Shown piece after piece: positions 15,422 through 17,544 of a stretch of DNA of 17,544 nucleotides; the first letter of the stretch is position 1; each line of letters opens with the position of its first letter. The position numbers were made by a program, and so were the translations under genes. A model generated the notes under the pieces. That model was not told the DNA's origin and made no database searches. It saw only the letters and a program-made list of their open reading frames with translations. The DNA is from an uncultured Cellvibrio sp. (lineage in GTDB: Bacteria; Pseudomonadota; Gammaproteobacteria; Pseudomonadales; Cellvibrionaceae), in contig CAMPIG010000046.1 in assembly GCA_946886255.1 (NCBI GenBank), positions 1 through 17,544 on the forward strand. Direction: 5' to 3'.

Positions 15422-15427
15422 CCTCCT
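15422..15427 (-). promoter_or_regulatory. Perfect Shine-Dalgarno site without a normal start codon
   Basis: AGGAGG on the minus strand in the ssb-to-small-gene gap. The codon at the ideal 7-nt distance is ATT (15414-15412), in frame with the small gene; the nearer TTG at 15419 is only 2 nt away and reads into a stop after four codons. Use of ATT as start or a tiny leader peptide are both possible. Confidence 0.35.
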
Positions 15428-15455
15428 ACCTACAAAGCTGTAGCACGCTCCTGTC

Positions 15456-15923
15456 TCAATACGGAATGTCATCGTCATACGCTTCCGGCGGTGGACCGGG
15501 AGGCAGGTGTCCCTGGTCCACTGGCTGTCCCGCTGGAGCAGGTTGTTGTTTTCCTTTGCGCGGCTTGTAGGAAATGTTTTCAATACCAAGCGGAGAAAAG
15601 GCGACGAAGTCAGCGACCAGCTTCATCGCAGGCACTAAAACCTCCGGGTCATCAGAGGAAGGAAAAGAAGCATCAGACAATTGTCCTCCAACCCAAACAC
15701 GCGCCCCGATGATCAATAGCGAACTAACAGCCTCGGCCCGTTTTCCCCACAACTCCACTTCGGCCCAAAATCCTCCTGTGTCTTGCCATGAGCCGTCAGA
15801 TTGCAAGCGGTCAACGTTGAACCGCACAGACATATTCAGTACGGTTTTCGTTTCGCCCTTGACGGGAACGTGCTTTAGTTCAAATTTTCCTACGTTACCT
15901 TCACTTAAAAATGAATTAGCCAT
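15456..15923 (-). CDS. ssb: Single-stranded DNA-binding protein (element-encoded)
   Basis: Coats single-stranded DNA, here probably the strand made during transfer and re-replication of the element. The 155-aa product has an OB-fold region (about 1-112) with WAEVELWGKRAEAVSSLL and ARVWVGGQL, equivalent to the conserved SSB strands. A short Pro/Gln-rich tail (about 120-147) and an acidic tip, DDDIPY (150-155), follow. The tip is the partner-binding SSB C-terminus; most SSBs end in Phe rather than Tyr. The ATG follows GGAGG 7 nt upstream. Its neighbours are two membrane-protein genes upstream and the small gene plus topB downstream, as in ICEs of the SPI-7/PFGI-1 group. The N-terminal half is divergent from chromosomal SSB, as is usual for plasmid and ICE copies. 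Confidence 0.88.
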   Translation of the reverse strand: MANSFLSEGNVGKFELKHVPVKGETKTVLNMSVRFNVDRLQSDGSWQDTGGFWAEVELWGKRAEAVSSLLIIGARVWVGGQLSDASFPSSDDPEVLVPAMKLVADFVAFSPLGIENISYKPRKGKQQPAPAGQPVDQGHLPPGPPPEAYDDDIPY

Positions 15924-15968
15924 ATGGCTTCCTCCGTTGTTAGAAATCTAAATACACTTGCAAAAAAT

Positions 15969-16163
15969 TCATCGGTTCCGCCTCCGCGTGATCAATTCGA
16001 TCATCATCCTTACACTCCCCAGGGCGGCTACGGACAGAAACAGAAATAGCTCTAAATTGTCTGGCGGTCTGACCCCACGCCAAATACCTCCGATCACTAT
16101 CACCACAATCAAAACTATCAAAACCACATGAACTACGTTCTGGATAAGCCGCATCATTTTCAT
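15969..16163 (-). CDS. Small two-helix membrane protein, paralogue of the upstream gene
   Basis: A 64-aa inner-membrane protein from ATG 16163, with predicted helices at about 8-27 (QNVVHVVLIVLIVVIVIGG) and 37-57 (LELFLFLSVAALGSVRM), a short loop GVRPPDN and a basic C-terminus TRRRNR. The frame is open to 16253, but ATG 16163 overlaps the upstream stop as ATGA with AGGG before it, and the extra N-terminus would be the upstream gene read out of frame. It resembles the upstream protein along its length (QNV, then P-D, then LFLS), so the two arose by tandem duplication. The function is unknown. The place just upstream of ssb suggests a part in the element's transfer region, not shown by the sequence. 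Confidence 0.65.
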   Translation of the reverse strand: MKMMRLIQNVVHVVLIVLIVVIVIGGIWRGVRPPDNLELFLFLSVAALGSVRMMIELITRRRNR

Positions 16164-16474
16164 TGGCCCTGTGTGTTCGAATTTGCTTCTCGTGCCTCGG
16201 TCATCGTGGCCGAGAACTGAGCGTTCGATCTCGACTGTAACCAGACTGCGCATGCGTCACCACGGGGAAAATCCCTGGATATGCGTCGTTCATAAAACCA
16301 CGTGAGAAGACCTGCCGCTACGACCAAGCAAGCAATTGATAGCGATAGAAATAAAAGGACTTGAAAGCCATCAGGACTTGCTGCGCCGATATGCTTCCCA
16401 TAAATAACGCAGCCGAGTAACACAACCAGTAGCAAGTTCAAAACGTTTTGAAACAATGCCAATGTACGCACCAT
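16160..16474 (-). CDS. Small two-helix membrane protein with a soluble tail
   Basis: A 104-aa protein from ATG 16474 (an ATG at 16483 would add three residues). Two predicted helices (about 7-25, LFQNVLNLLLVVLLGCVIY; 36-60, GFQVLLFLSLSIACLVVAAG) are joined by a short loop with PDG, as in the downstream paralogue. A soluble tail of about 40 residues (from FYERR) is absent from the paralogue. A weak GAG site precedes 16474. The longer frame to 16522 would run into the preceding gene and is not favoured. It lies 13 bp after that gene and overlaps the next by 4 bp. No known family was recognised. Confidence 0.62.
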   Translation of the reverse strand: MVRTLALFQNVLNLLLVVLLGCVIYGKHIGAASPDGFQVLLFLSLSIACLVVAAGLLTWFYERRISRDFPRGDACAVWLQSRSNAQFSATMTEAREANSNTQGQ

Positions 16475-16487
16475 AATGATCATCTCG

Positions 16488-17544
16488 TTATTGCGTATCA
16501 CACTGCATGTTCTGCACATCACTTAACGGTATGGATGACTTTTGTTTGCTCACACGGATCTCACCCCACTCGGGTAACAACATGACTGTATGCAGCACTT
16601 CACCCACGGTGAAATTCACACGCTCAACGACGTCGTTATCAACTGTCTCAAACTCGGTGTATTGCATCGATTCAATCGCACCCTCATCGGAGAGATTGAA
16701 CGCAAACCGTGCGATTCGAGGTGTGTCTGGTACTGAAGGTGTTTCAATGAAAAGTTGATTGGCAAGCCCGTCAAACTGAAGTGTTTTTCCAGCGAGATAT
16801 TCGTTGATCCCAGCAGGATTTTTTTCGTAACAATTCATCAACGATGAATAGGCGAAACTGGTCATGTGATAGGTTGCGTCGATATGCAGGAAACCTTCGT
16901 AAAATGTTTCTCCTGATTCCGCATTGACCCAGTCCGTCACGTAGAGACCAGCGGCCTGGTTCGCGCACTGGTGTTGTTCAATGTCATTTAACGTAATGGA
17001 CTCATCGGGCATCAGCGGAATGGCGACACGAATGGTTTGCTCACCGGCGAGCCATTCATGTTGCAACGTCTCCGACTGTGGTTCATCAAATCGCAGTTCC
17101 TGGTGTGCGTTATCACCCGCACCGGCGTTGATGGAGATAGCTGACAGGAAACCGTAGTCGTTCTGGTGCCAGGTGATGCTGGCCGCTGAACCGTCAACAC
17201 CTTCGCTGGGCAGCACAAACCCGTAATCGGATACGCCACGCTCAAACGTGTAGTCGTATTGCACGATCATTGAACCTGTGAGCAGCGCATTGGGTTCATC
17301 ACCCTGGGCAACACGATAACAATCGCTGCCGCCATCCACGGTATCACCCAGATAGTTCAGAGCCGTCACACGGCCATCAGCATCAACCGTCAAGTAATGC
17401 AGATCCTCTCCTGCGTCACTGACGACAGAAATTTTATAAACATTACCGTGTGGGGGTCTGAGAAGTGTAGTTTGCTCAACGTACTGCTGAGATACATCCC
17501 AACGAACAAAGGGAATCCCGCTGTTGTCAGGCCCAGGCTTGATC
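16488..17544 (-). CDS. Unrecognised protein, C-terminal ~352 residues (start beyond the window)
   Basis: The minus-strand frame is open from the right edge of the window to TAA at 16490-16488. A TTG at 17393 is only one internal codon; the coding-like sequence continues upstream of it (for example GIPFVRWDVSQQYVEQT), so the real start lies outside. The visible part is acidic, rich in Asp, Glu, Thr and Tyr, has spaced cysteines (SDCYR, HQCANQ, MNCYEK, MQCDTQ) and looks beta-rich, as in exported proteins. No membrane segment is visible and the signal region would be off the window, so export is inference. It lies just upstream of the two small membrane proteins, probably in the same transcript. 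No family was recognised. Confidence 0.75.
   Translation of the reverse strand, partial: IKPGPDNSGIPFVRWDVSQQYVEQTTLLRPPHGNVYKISVVSDAGEDLHYLTVDADGRVTALNYLGDTVDGGSDCYRVAQGDEPNALLTGSMIVQYDYTFERGVSDYGFVLPSEGVDGSAASITWHQNDYGFLSAISINAGAGDNAHQELRFDEPQSETLQHEWLAGEQTIRVAIPLMPDESITLNDIEQHQCANQAAGLYVTDWVNAESGETFYEGFLHIDATYHMTSFAYSSLMNCYEKNPAGINEYLAGKTLQFDGLANQLFIETPSVPDTPRIARFAFNLSDEGAIESMQYTEFETVDNDVVERVNFTVGEVLHTVMLLPEWGEIRVSKQKSSIPLSDVQNMQCDTQ

Overview
The window (17.5 kb, mid-GC, almost everything on the minus strand) looks like the pilus/transfer-associated part of an integrative conjugative element or a large conjugative plasmid. The key evidence is a thin type IVb pilus operon of the R64 / SPI-7 / PFGI-1 kind (pilL-N-O-P-Q-R-S-V) directly downstream of a conjugation-type topoisomerase III gene and a single-stranded DNA-binding protein gene. 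That arrangement is known from gammaproteobacterial elements, so a gammaproteobacterial host is the best guess; the sequence does not identify the species.

Layout in transcription order, right to left. From 17544 to 15969: a 5'-truncated unrecognised protein, then two small membrane proteins that resemble each other. From 15923 to 12806: ssb, a small unknown gene and topB. From 12809 to 3299: eight pil genes, with PilL (outer-membrane/secretin-associated, OmpA-like and TcpQ-like parts), PilN (lipoprotein secretin), PilO and PilP (periplasmic connectors), PilQ (ATPase), PilR (inner-membrane platform), PilS (major pilin) and PilV (tip adhesin). Spacing is tight: three ATGA overlaps, one TGATG, two 17-bp overlaps and gaps of at most 33 bp, so this is most likely one transcript. 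No prepilin peptidase, lytic transglycosylase (PilT), PilM or shufflon recombinase is encoded inside the window.

From 3265 to the left edge the sequence becomes visibly more AT-rich and the genes are unfamiliar: a 395-aa protein that still follows the pil operon, a small gene broken by an in-frame TGA, a 159-aa protein, and a convergent plus-strand gene with a possible zinc-binding motif whose 3' end overlaps the previous one. At the far left are two minus-strand reading frames: a roughly 120-codon frame broken by one TAA, and the start of a Cys-rich lipoprotein that runs out of the window. Between the divergent genes lies a long stem-loop with an extra, topologically crossing helix that contains the only ATG of the broken gene.

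The pil, topB and ssb calls rest on clear motifs. The left-hand 3 kb and the right-hand small genes have no recognised function; what is given there is what can be seen in the reading frames. Start codons were re-chosen wherever a Shine-Dalgarno site, signal peptide or coupling overlap favoured a start downstream of the longest frame (pilR, pilP, pilN, pilL, topB and both small membrane proteins).
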